From assembly GCF_900313025.1 (NCBI RefSeq), contig NZ_OMPQ01000015.1, positions 319,775-383,774 on the forward strand: a stretch of DNA of 64,000 nucleotides. The letters run 5' to 3'. The position numbers were made by a program, and so were the translations under genes. This DNA is from Pseudophaeobacter sp. EL27 (GTDB taxonomy: Bacteria > Pseudomonadota > Alphaproteobacteria > Rhodobacterales > Rhodobacteraceae). This document shows positions 28,546-35,824 of the stretch, piece after piece. Numbering within the stretch: position 1 is the first letter of the stretch; each line of letters opens with the position of its first letter. Below the pieces are notes generated by a model. That model saw nothing but the letters and a program-made list of their open reading frames with translations, was not told the origin of the DNA and made no database searches.

Positions 28546-29856
28546 ATGGGCCTGAACCTGCTTCATTCCAATGATCGCAAAGGGAAATACCCCAAAAGCT
28601 GGTACGCGGCGACAGCCACGCCTCTGGCGCCTTTTGCCCCCCTGTCCGGGGACACCCGCGCCGATGTCTGCATCATCGGGGGTGGGTTCACCGGGTTGTC
28701 GGCGGCGCTGCATCTGGCAGAGGCCGGGATGGATGTGGTTCTGCTCGAGGCCCATCGCGTCGGTTTTGGCGCCTCTGGTCGCAATGGCGGCCAATTGGGC
28801 AGCGGCCAGCGCATGGACCAGGAAGACCTTGAAGGTTTTGTAGGTAAACAAGAGGCTCAAACCCTTTGGCGGATGGGAGAAGAGGCCAAGGATCTGGTCA
28901 AATCCCTGATCATCAAACATGACATCGAGTGCCACCTGCGCCCCGGCGTTGCCTGGACCGCCTCCAGCACCAGGGACGCCATGCATCTGCATGACTACGG
29001 GCGGCATCTGCGCGATACTTATGGGTATGACCAGATTGAGCTGCTCTCGACCGAGGCCTGCCACCAGATGTGCCCCTCACCGGATTACAAAGGCGGTGTT
29101 CTGGATCATGGGGCCGCCCACCTGCATCCGCTGAACCTGTCGCTTGGCCTGGCCCGTGCGGCGGCAAAGGCTGGTGCCGCGATTCATGAGGAAAGTGAAG
29201 TTCTGGAAATCCGCGAGGGCGCAGAGGTCCGTGTCAAAACCGCCACTGGCGAAGTGCGCGCAGATCATTTGATCCTGGCCTGCAATGGCTATCTGGGTGG
29301 GTTGAACCGCCAGGTGGCCGCCAAGGTAATGCCGATCAACAATTTTGTGGTTGCAACCGAACCCCTGGGCGATGAAGCCGACAAGGTATTGGGGCGGGAT
29401 GTCGCGGTGGCCGATAGCAAGTTTGTGGTCAACTACTTCCGGCTCAGCCATGATAAACGGTTGCTGTTTGGCGGTGGTGAAAGCTATGGCTACCGCTTCC
29501 CTTCAGATATTGCATCGGTGGTACGCAAGCCAATGACGCAGATCTTTCCGCATCTGAAAGATGTGCGGATAGATTATGCTTGGGGAGGCACTTTGGGGAT
29601 CACCATGAAACGCATGCCCTATCTGGCACGCTTGGGGGGGAATGTGCTTTCGGCCTCAGGCTATTCCGGGCACGGAGTTGGCACTGCCATCCATGCAGGG
29701 CAATTGATCGCCCAGGCCATTCAGGGCCAGGCAGAGGGGTTTGACACCATGGCGCGCGTCCCGGCCCCAAGCTTTCCCGGAGGTCCAGCCATGCGCTCGC
29801 CACTGCTGGCCTTGGCGATGACTTGGTTTGCCCTGCGCGACCGGATCGGGATCTAA
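28546..29856 (+). CDS. puuB: FAD-dependent gamma-glutamylputrescine oxidase-like protein
   Basis: This DAO-family flavoprotein has 436 residues and is predicted to oxidise a gamma-glutamylated amine to the aldehyde, releasing ammonia and H2O2. The dinucleotide-binding motif is CIIGGGFTGLSAALHLAEAG (about residues 42-61), followed by FGASGRNGGQL, the PuuB/OrdL signature around the flavin. The C-terminal GYSGHGVGTAIHAG completes the FAD site. The start is ATG 28546, or GTG 28543 one codon earlier, behind AGAGGTGAG. It follows the ligase genes as in puu operons. A PuuC aldehyde dehydrogenase is not in the cluster. Confidence 0.88.
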   Translation: MGLNLLHSNDRKGKYPKSWYAATATPLAPFAPLSGDTRADVCIIGGGFTGLSAALHLAEAGMDVVLLEAHRVGFGASGRNGGQLGSGQRMDQEDLEGFVGKQEAQTLWRMGEEAKDLVKSLIIKHDIECHLRPGVAWTASSTRDAMHLHDYGRHLRDTYGYDQIELLSTEACHQMCPSPDYKGGVLDHGAAHLHPLNLSLGLARAAAKAGAAIHEESEVLEIREGAEVRVKTATGEVRADHLILACNGYLGGLNRQVAAKVMPINNFVVATEPLGDEADKVLGRDVAVADSKFVVNYFRLSHDKRLLFGGGESYGYRFPSDIASVVRKPMTQIFPHLKDVRIDYAWGGTLGITMKRMPYLARLGGNVLSASGYSGHGVGTAIHAGQLIAQAIQGQAEGFDTMARVPAPSFPGGPAMRSPLLALAMTWFALRDRIGI

Positions 29857-29888
29857 CCCCTCCTTAGATTTACTTTTTCAGCAATTGC

Positions 29889-29930
29889 CCCCCTGCTCCG
29901 CCCGGTCTGAGCAGGGGGTTTGCCGTTTTA
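29889..29930 (+). terminator. Rho-independent terminator after the oxidase gene
   Basis: CCCCCTGCTC (29889-29898) and GAGCAGGGGG (29909-29918) form a perfect ten-pair stem followed by TTTGCCGTTTT. Confidence 0.8.
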
Positions 29931-30017
29931 TGCTTAGGCGATGCAGCTTGGCGCAAAATCTGCGTGGGAACATCGCAACAAATTTGTGAAATTCCGCCGA
30001 TCGCAACCAGGATTCAC

Positions 30018-30033
30018 TGGCATGCACTTGGCA
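30018..30033 (+). promoter_or_regulatory. Possible sigma-54 promoter upstream of the aminotransferase gene
   Basis: TGGCATGCACTTGGCA places GG and GC ten bases apart. It differs from TGGCACG-N4-TTGCA at one base in each conserved block. Transcription would start about 40 bases before the gene at 30087. No enhancer-binding activator gene is close. Confidence 0.3.
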
Positions 30034-30086
30034 CAGTCTCTTAGTTGTTTTATATTTATCAAATCCATAATTCAGGAATTTGAAAT

Positions 30087-31298
30087 ATGACCAAGGCCCC
30101 AAATGTCCACGCTGCGGAACCCATCCCGGCGGCAGCCCGTCAGGCAATCGACGACCTGATGCAATCTGGCGACCTGTTTCGCTATACCGCGCCCGAGGAT
30201 GCTCCGGTTGCCCTGCTCGAACAGGAATTCGCTGCGCTGTTGGGGTGCAAATACGCCCTGGCGATTTCCTCCTGCTCCGCGGCCCTGTTCCTGTCCCTGA
30301 AGGCCTTGGACCTGCCTCGCGATGCCCGCGTATTGATCCCAGGATTTACCTTTGCCGCTGTGCCCTCTTCGGTGATCCATGCCGATTGCATTCCTGTGCT
30401 TTGCGAAGTGGGGGAAAACTACCGCATTGATCTGGCTGATTTTGAGGCCCGGCTGGATGACGGCATTCAGGCGGTCATCATCAGCCACATGCGTGGCCAT
30501 ACCTCTGATATGGATGCCATTCTCACGCTCTGTGAGGTGCGTGACATCCCGGTGATCGAGGATGCCGCCCATTCGCTAGGCACCACCTGGAGCGGTCGCA
30601 ACATTGGCACTCTGGGCAAGATTGGCTGCTTTTCCTTTCAGTCCTACAAGATGATCAATGCCGGCGAAGGTGGCATCCTGATTACCGATGACGCAGACTT
30701 GGTGGCGCGCGCTGTGATCATGTCCGGCGCTTACGAGCACAATTGGCAAAAGCACAAGGGCCCGATGGGCGATAACAGCGCAGACTTGGCCGAGGCCTTT
30801 GCCAAATGGCAAAACCAGCTACCGCTGTATAATCTGCGGATGAGCAATCTCTCCGCCGTGGTCATTCGCCCCCAGCTGCCGGAACTGGCGCGCCGCGTCC
30901 GTGATGGGCTGAAGAACCACGATTCTGTCGCAGCACAGCTGAATGCGTCACCCTTTTTTCATGTGCCCGCGCCACTGGCTCCTGAACAACGCGCCCCGGA
31001 TTCCATCCAGTTCAATCTGGTGGGCATGACGGATGATCAGATCTCGGCCTTTTCCGAGGCAACCGCCAAGGCTGGCGTCAAGGTGCAGATTTTTGGCCGC
31101 TCTGCCGATAATGCCCGCGCCTTCTGGAATTGGCAGTTCATTCAGGACCTGCCTGAATTGCCCCAGACCCGCGCCATGCTGATGCAGGCCTGCGATGTAC
31201 GCCTGCCGGTGCGCCTGACCCAGGAAGAGCTGGATGTGGTGGCTGGAATTCTGGTTGAAGCCGTCACCACAACCATGGCCCGCGCCGCCGCTGCCTAG
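30087..31298 (+). CDS. DegT/DnrJ/EryC1/StrS family PLP-dependent aminotransferase
   Basis: This 403-residue fold-type I PLP enzyme is of the sugar-aminotransferase class. Lys188 in SFQSYKMINAGEGG forms the Schiff base, Asp159 in VIEDAAHSLG contacts the pyridine nitrogen, and the phosphate-binding SSCSAAL block is at 61-67. Members transfer an amino group to nucleotide-bound keto-sugars or to keto-inositols. No nucleotide-sugar or polysaccharide gene cluster surrounds it, so the substrate is open. The 230-base gap upstream holds the oxidase terminator and a sigma-54-like element. AGGAA precedes the ATG. Confidence 0.85.
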   Translation: MTKAPNVHAAEPIPAAARQAIDDLMQSGDLFRYTAPEDAPVALLEQEFAALLGCKYALAISSCSAALFLSLKALDLPRDARVLIPGFTFAAVPSSVIHADCIPVLCEVGENYRIDLADFEARLDDGIQAVIISHMRGHTSDMDAILTLCEVRDIPVIEDAAHSLGTTWSGRNIGTLGKIGCFSFQSYKMINAGEGGILITDDADLVARAVIMSGAYEHNWQKHKGPMGDNSADLAEAFAKWQNQLPLYNLRMSNLSAVVIRPQLPELARRVRDGLKNHDSVAAQLNASPFFHVPAPLAPEQRAPDSIQFNLVGMTDDQISAFSEATAKAGVKVQIFGRSADNARAFWNWQFIQDLPELPQTRAMLMQACDVRLPVRLTQEELDVVAGILVEAVTTTMARAAAA

Positions 31299-31328
31299 TT
31301 CGTCTACAGTCAGCTGTGTCACGCAGCC

Positions 31329-31388
31329 GCGCCGCGCGCTTTGCGCGCGGCGCCAGGCCCAACGGGAGAAGATCCCAGGGGGATCTTC
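31329..31388. repeat. Pair of GC-rich perfect hairpins between convergent genes
   Basis: Arms of 11 bases (31329-31339 with 31343-31353, loop TTT) are followed by GAAGATCCC (31368-31376) paired with GGGATCTTC (31380-31388, loop AGG). No gene fits here. The AACGGGAG/GACGGGCGGGAG flanks resemble short dispersed intergenic repeats I recall from roseobacter genomes. That dispersal is from memory and is not visible within this window. Confidence 0.5.
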
Positions 31389-31439
31389 CGACGGGCGGGA
31401 GCCCCCCCTCTTTTATTCCTTTGCAATCACAGCACAGAA

Positions 31440-31466
31440 AAAGGCTCTGATCCGATCAGAGCCTTT
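31440..31466 (-). terminator. Bidirectional terminator downstream of phaR
   Basis: AAAGGCTCTGA (31440-31450) pairs perfectly with TCAGAGCCTTT (31456-31466). On the minus strand the stem is followed by a T-run, 36 bases after the phaR stop. Confidence 0.85.
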
Positions 31467-31501
31467 CCAAGTCCAACGCCTTGCAAGGCAATGATCACTA
31501 C

Positions 31502-32077
31502 CTATTTCAGTTTCGACAGCTTTTCCTGCAATTCTGACAGCTGGCGCTTGATGGCATCCAGGTCTTCGCCATCCCCTTCCTTGGCATTTTCCGCTTCGGG
31601 AGTGGTAGAACTGCCGGCCCAGCCGCTGGCCAGATTGCCCGGCAGCCCGCTGGTCATGGCCTTCAAAAACGCCTCCTGTTGCGCCTTCATGGCGTCAAAC
31701 CCAGGGATCTGCGACATCGGATTCATCGCCGACATATTCTCAACCATCTGCGATTGGCTGTCGCGCAGCATGTCAAAGGACGCCTGCAGGAACTGCGGCA
31801 TCACCCCGCCGCCCGGCTGCATATAGCTGCGCACCAGATCGTTCAGCACATTGACCGGCAGCACATTCTCGCCACGGCTTTCGTGTTCGGCAATAATCTG
31901 CAACAGATATTGACGCGTCAGATCATCGCCGGATTTCAAATCGACAATCTGCACTTCACGTCCATCCCGGATGAAACCCGCAATATCCTCCAAAGTGACA
32001 TAATCGCTGGTCTCAGTGTTGTACAAACGCCGACTGGCGTAACGCTTGATCAACAGAGGTTTTTCCTGATCCGCCAT
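31502..32077 (-). CDS. phaR: Polyhydroxyalkanoate synthesis repressor PhaR
   Basis: This repressor senses PHB: it binds DNA when no polymer is present and moves to granules once polymer forms. The N-terminal PHB/PHA accumulation regulator DNA-binding domain is unmistakable: LIKRYASRRLYNTETSDYVT (about 9-28), then LEDIAGFIRDGREVQIVD. A central helix-rich segment (LNDLVRSYMQPGG) and a predicted C-terminal coiled coil (LKRQLSELQEKLSKL-like) complete the 191 residues. An ATGC-N3-GCAG box lies 21 bases before the start codon, which suggests autoregulation. Confidence 0.95.
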   Translation of the reverse strand: MADQEKPLLIKRYASRRLYNTETSDYVTLEDIAGFIRDGREVQIVDLKSGDDLTRQYLLQIIAEHESRGENVLPVNVLNDLVRSYMQPGGGVMPQFLQASFDMLRDSQSQMVENMSAMNPMSQIPGFDAMKAQQEAFLKAMTSGLPGNLASGWAGSSTTPEAENAKEGDGEDLDAIKRQLSELQEKLSKLK

Positions 32078-32097
32078 TCTGTCCCTCCCCGGACATG

Positions 32098-32108
32098 ATG
32101 CATTGCAG
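32098..32108. promoter_or_regulatory. PhaR box upstream of phaR
   Basis: ATGC-ATT-GCAG matches the TGC-N3-GCA core of PhaR operators known from Paracoccus denitrificans (CTGC-N3-GCAG) with one outer mismatch. It lies just upstream of phaR, implying negative autoregulation. Confidence 0.6.
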
Positions 32109-32287
32109 AAAAAAGACTATGCGAGCGCAGAACAAAAGAAAAGCCTGCAGAATGGCCTTCGAACCCTGATGGCAGGCTATGCCGCCACCCCAATCCAGGC
32201 ACAGGCTCTTCTGACAGGACAAAACCGCTTGAGCTCAACCAGACTTGAGGTTTTACAACTTCTCCCAAATAGCAAAGGAGACCTGGT

Positions 32288-33160
32288 TTGAAAATTTTGA
32301 TCCTTGGCGGGACCGGCTCCATCGGCAGTGCCGTCACCGCAGAACTGGTTGCCCACAATCATTTGGTTATCGGTCTTTGCCGCTCACAGAGTTCCGCACA
32401 TAAGCTCGCAGCCCTGGGCGCCCAACCCTGGAGGGGCGATCTGCGCAATCCAGCCAGTTGGCGGGCAGCGATTGACCAGGTGGATGTCGTCATCCAGCTC
32501 GCGGCAAGTTTTGAGGAGGACATGGCAGCAGTCGATACAGCGGCCATCGCCGTGATCAAACAGCAGGCACGCCATCGCAACAAGCCTTTGCGGGTGCTTT
32601 ACACCGGTGGCTGCTGGCTCTACGGCGAAACCGGTGAACATGCAGCCCGCGAGACCAGTCCAAAGCGACCCATCCCTGCCTTTGCCTGGATGCAGGACAA
32701 TGCCCAGTCGCTGTTGCAAGACCCCAAGCTGACCAGCTGCATAATCCACCCGGCCATGACCTATCACGAAGACGGTGGCGGCGTTTTTTCTCGTCTCTTG
32801 TCGCAGGCCGCATCCGGTCAACCGCTGGAGGTCTGGGGCAGCATTCAAATTCGCTGGCCGCTGGTGCATCGCCGAGATCTTGCCCGTGCCTATCGCCTGC
32901 TGGCAGAGCAGCCAGAGCTCAGCGGACACTATAATGTCGCGGCCCAGACCGGCGTGCCGATGCGCGCCATTCTCGACGAGATCATCCGGCGGCACCTCCA
33001 TGATGGTGCCTATTTGGTCCGCAACCGCAAATATGTGATGTTCAAATACGGTAACTGGGCCGCAGGCCCGACCTTGGATCAGCAAATGAGGGCAGACAAA
33101 ATTCAGACCGCCTGCGGCTGGCGCCCCGAAGTCAGCGATTTCACCCAGGCCGCGTTCTAA
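32288..33160 (+). CDS. NAD-dependent epimerase/dehydratase family protein (TTG start)
   Basis: This is an extended short-chain dehydrogenase-like protein of 290 residues. It opens KILILGGTGSIGSAV, a GxxGxxG Rossmann motif. The YGET segment near residue 116 stands where the active-site Tyr of the SDR family is expected, although the usual YxxxK is not obvious. The start is TTG at 32288, behind a strong AAAGGAG (32274-32280) with seven-base spacing. No ATG fits the family start. It lies between phaR and phaP but on the opposite strand, and nothing ties it to PHB metabolism. The substrate is unknown. Confidence 0.75.
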   Translation: MKILILGGTGSIGSAVTAELVAHNHLVIGLCRSQSSAHKLAALGAQPWRGDLRNPASWRAAIDQVDVVIQLAASFEEDMAAVDTAAIAVIKQQARHRNKPLRVLYTGGCWLYGETGEHAARETSPKRPIPAFAWMQDNAQSLLQDPKLTSCIIHPAMTYHEDGGGVFSRLLSQAASGQPLEVWGSIQIRWPLVHRRDLARAYRLLAEQPELSGHYNVAAQTGVPMRAILDEIIRRHLHDGAYLVRNRKYVMFKYGNWAAGPTLDQQMRADKIQTACGWRPEVSDFTQAAF

Positions 33161-33195
33161 CACTTGCACCTGCCCAATTTGCAAAAGGGCAACGC

Positions 33196-33228
33196 AAAAA
33201 GGACAGGTCGAAACGACCTGCCCTTTTG
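33196..33228. terminator. Bidirectional terminator between the epimerase gene and phaP
   Basis: Positions 33197-33210 (AAAAGGACAGGTCG) pair with 33214-33227 (CGACCTGCCCTTTT) with one internal mismatch and loop AAA. T-rich runs occur on both strands, serving both convergent genes. Confidence 0.85.
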
Positions 33229-33301
33229 GACACGTAAGAGAGGGATCAGATGCAGGGAGGAGCCATGATCCCGCTCTTCGTGATCAGCCCGTAGGGGCTG
33301 C

Positions 33302-33745
33302 TTATTTTGCTGCTGCTTTTTTGGCGGCAGTGGTCACGTCATTGGTCGCTTTTTTGACAGCGGCAGTGGCTTCTTCGCCCATGTCTTTGCCAGCAGCCAT
33401 CAGCAGCTCAACGGTTTCCATCTGAACTTTTTTCGCAACTTCAGCAAAAGCGGCCATGTTTTCGGCTGCAACTTCAGCAGAGGCGCTGGCGAAATCGGTT
33501 GCGGATTTTGCGTATTCAGCAGGATCTGCCTGAGCCTTGGAAACGCCGGACATTTTGGCCAGGGCGTCTTTGGTCCATTTGCTGGAGATTTCCGAGGACT
33601 GCTCAGCAGCACCCAGAACAACCGCGCTCAGCTTTTCATTCAGCGCAGCGGTGTTTTTGAAAGCGTCTTCCATTGCGGATGTATCCACTGGAAATGCGCC
33701 CATCATGTCTTTCATCATAGCGGTAAAATCTTGGGTCTTAGCCAT
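33302..33745 (-). CDS. phaP: Phasin family protein (PHB granule-associated)
   Basis: This 147-residue, Ala/Lys/Met-rich, entirely helical protein coats polyhydroxybutyrate granules and controls their size. The phasin pattern is seen in MAKTQDFTAMMKDMMGAFPVD, WTKDALAKMSGVSKAQADPAEYAKSA (hydrophobic helix face) and the Ala/Lys C-terminal tail AAKKAAAK. The start at ATG 33745 follows AGAGGA. A longer in-frame extension to 33817 runs into the operator region and is rejected. Two PhaR boxes upstream match the known strong PhaR repression of phaP in Paracoccus. Confidence 0.9.
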   Translation of the reverse strand: MAKTQDFTAMMKDMMGAFPVDTSAMEDAFKNTAALNEKLSAVVLGAAEQSSEISSKWTKDALAKMSGVSKAQADPAEYAKSATDFASASAEVAAENMAAFAEVAKKVQMETVELLMAAGKDMGEEATAAVKKATNDVTTAAKKAAAK

Positions 33746-33811
33746 TGTACTGGTTCCTCTGGTTGCCATCTCGGGACCACCCCGCGTTTCAGCATGAGGA
33801 ATATATACTTT

Positions 33812-33822
33812 CTGCATCGCAG
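33812..33822. promoter_or_regulatory. PhaR box 1 of phaP
   Basis: CTGC-ATC-GCAG is a perfect CTGC-N3-GCAG palindrome, 67 bases upstream of the phaP start. Confidence 0.72.
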
Positions 33823-33841
33823 CATTTCAAGAAAAATCTTG

Positions 33842-33852
33842 CTGCAATGCAG
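33842..33852. promoter_or_regulatory. PhaR box 2 of phaP
   Basis: CTGC-AAT-GCAG is a second perfect copy. Its centre is 30 bases from box 1, close to three helical turns, which would put two dimers on one DNA face. Confidence 0.72.
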
Positions 33853-33877
33853 AAAAAATTAGCGTACCCTCAAGAAA

Positions 33878-35683
33878 TCAATCGGTTGCCCGGATCCGCA
33901 CATAGCTGCCGGGGGCTGCTTCCAGCACCGGGTTATTGGAATCACCCGGTTCCCGCGCCGGAACCTGCTTGCCCGAGCGTTTCTTCAGCCAGCCTTCCCA
34001 ACGGGGCCACCAGGAGCCTTCGTTGAATGTGGCCCCTGCCATCCAATCGTCCGCGGACAGCTTCAGATCGTCATTGGTATAGTGACCATATTTGTTGCGG
34101 CTTGGCGGATTGACGATGCCCGCGATATGGCCCGACTGCGACACGATGAAGGTCTTGCTACGCCCCCCCATCTGTTGCACGCCTTTGTAACAGTTATCCC
34201 AGGGCGCAATGTGATCCGTCTCGCAGGTGATCGCCATCAGCGGAATATCCACATCCTTAAGCTGCAGCTTCTCGCCAAAGAGCTCAAAACCACCATCCGC
34301 GAACTGGTTCCCCTGACACAGGCCCCGCAAATACTCCCGCGCCATCTTGCCGGGCAGATTGGCACCATCGCCATTCCAATAGAGCAGATCAAAGGCAGGT
34401 GGCGTTTCCCCCATCATGTAGCTGCGGATGGCGGGGCCATAGACCAGATCATTGGCCCGCAGATAAGAGAAGGTGCGCGCCATGATATAGGAGGGCAGGA
34501 TGCCGTCTTCGCCGATCTCTTCAACAATGGCATCAACAAAATCATTCTGCAGGAAGGGGGTGAAATCCCCCTGATCGGAAAAATCCGTCAAGGCGGTAAA
34601 CAGGGTCGCCGACTTCACAGATTTATCGCCGCGCTTTTTCATCAAGGCCAGCGTCAGGCTGAGCGTGGTTCCCGCAATGCAATAGCCGATGGCATTGACC
34701 TGCTTGACCTTGCAGATCTCCTTGGCCTTGTTGATCGCAGCCAGGAAACCCTCTTCGACATACTCTTCCATGCCAACATCGGCATAGTCACTATTGGCAT
34801 TGATCCAGGAGACCACAAACAGGGTATAACCCTGTTCAGTCACCCATTTGATCAGACTGTTCTGCGCCTTGAGGTCAAGAATGTAGAATTTGTTGATCCA
34901 AGGCGGGAACAGCACGATAGGAGTTTCATGCACGGTCTCGGTGGTGGGATGATACTGGATTATCTCCATCATCCGATTGCGGAACACCACCTCACCGGGG
35001 CTGGTGGCGATATTACCACCGATTTCAAAAGCGGTCTCATCCGCCAGCCGCACCACCAGCTCGCCATTGTTGGCCTCGAGGTCGGACACCAGGTTCTGCA
35101 TGCCGTCAATCAACGATTGCCCCTCGGTCTCCAGCGCCTTTTCCAGCGCATCCGGATTGGTGGGCAGAAAATTGGTCGGTGCCATCATATTGATGATCTG
35201 ATCAGAGAAGTAGCTCAGCCGGTGACGATCAATAGGCTCCAGGTCGTCGACCTGCTCCACTGCGCTGCGTATTGTCTCAGCATTTGTCAGGTACTGTTGT
35301 TTTACAAAGTTAAAATAGGGATTGCTGTCCCACATCGGATTACCAAACCGACGGTCCTGAGGGGGTGTTTTGGCACCTTCCTCATCTCCCTGTGCGGCCA
35401 AGACCTGCTGTGCTTCGGCAAAATTGAGCACAGATTTTCCCCAAAATTCGACCTGTTGTTCCATTAATTTGGCAGGATTTTGTAAGATTTCAGTCCAGTA
35501 AGAGGTTGCTGCACGTGCAAACAACTCCTGATTCGGACCATCCAATCCAGGGTGGTGACCTTTCTTGCTGGCCATTATTTCGACCAGCTTTTGCGAGAGC
35601 TGATCAACGCGCTCCATATTTTCCTTAAGGCGTTCAATGTGTTCTGGCGAAGCGCCATGGTTCAATATGTCACTTGTTGTCAT
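33878..35683 (-). CDS. phaC: Class I poly(3-hydroxyalkanoate) synthase
   Basis: This enzyme polymerises (R)-3-hydroxybutyryl-CoA into PHB at the granule surface. The lipase-box-like motif AIGYCIAG holds the nucleophile Cys335. The conserved partner Asp and His follow in CETDHIAPW and SQSGHIAG. The PhaC N-terminal domain (NPYFNFVKQQYL onward) is complete. The start at ATG 35683 gives 601 residues, normal for class I. Upstream in-frame codons overlap the divergent phaZ and have no family similarity. A PhaR box lies 25 bases before the start, in the region shared with phaZ. Confidence 0.96.
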   Translation of the reverse strand: MTTSDILNHGASPEHIERLKENMERVDQLSQKLVEIMASKKGHHPGLDGPNQELFARAATSYWTEILQNPAKLMEQQVEFWGKSVLNFAEAQQVLAAQGDEEGAKTPPQDRRFGNPMWDSNPYFNFVKQQYLTNAETIRSAVEQVDDLEPIDRHRLSYFSDQIINMMAPTNFLPTNPDALEKALETEGQSLIDGMQNLVSDLEANNGELVVRLADETAFEIGGNIATSPGEVVFRNRMMEIIQYHPTTETVHETPIVLFPPWINKFYILDLKAQNSLIKWVTEQGYTLFVVSWINANSDYADVGMEEYVEEGFLAAINKAKEICKVKQVNAIGYCIAGTTLSLTLALMKKRGDKSVKSATLFTALTDFSDQGDFTPFLQNDFVDAIVEEIGEDGILPSYIMARTFSYLRANDLVYGPAIRSYMMGETPPAFDLLYWNGDGANLPGKMAREYLRGLCQGNQFADGGFELFGEKLQLKDVDIPLMAITCETDHIAPWDNCYKGVQQMGGRSKTFIVSQSGHIAGIVNPPSRNKYGHYTNDDLKLSADDWMAGATFNEGSWWPRWEGWLKKRSGKQVPAREPGDSNNPVLEAAPGSYVRIRATD

Positions 35684-35707
35684 CTTAAGGAATCCCCCAT
35701 ACTCTTT

Positions 35708-35718
35708 CTGCCATGCAG
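35708..35718. promoter_or_regulatory. PhaR box in the divergent phaC-phaZ promoter
   Basis: CTGC-CAT-GCAG is a perfect CTGC-N3-GCAG palindrome between the divergent synthase and depolymerase genes. It could control either or both. Looser TGC/GCA motifs at 35767-35788 may extend the operator. Confidence 0.68.
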
Positions 35719-35824
35719 AATACTGGTTTAACCATGTTACGCCAAAGCGACGAAAGGTCCGAGGCCCTGCATAAATTCCGTCCGCAGTTGCGAGACATGG
35801 GCGGGCAGTAAAAAGGAAAGCCAT

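Noticed and set aside
34082-35467. Long open frame (461 codons) on the plus strand
   Set aside because: It is antisense to phaC, whose protein has all family motifs; high-GC codon use produces long antisense frames.
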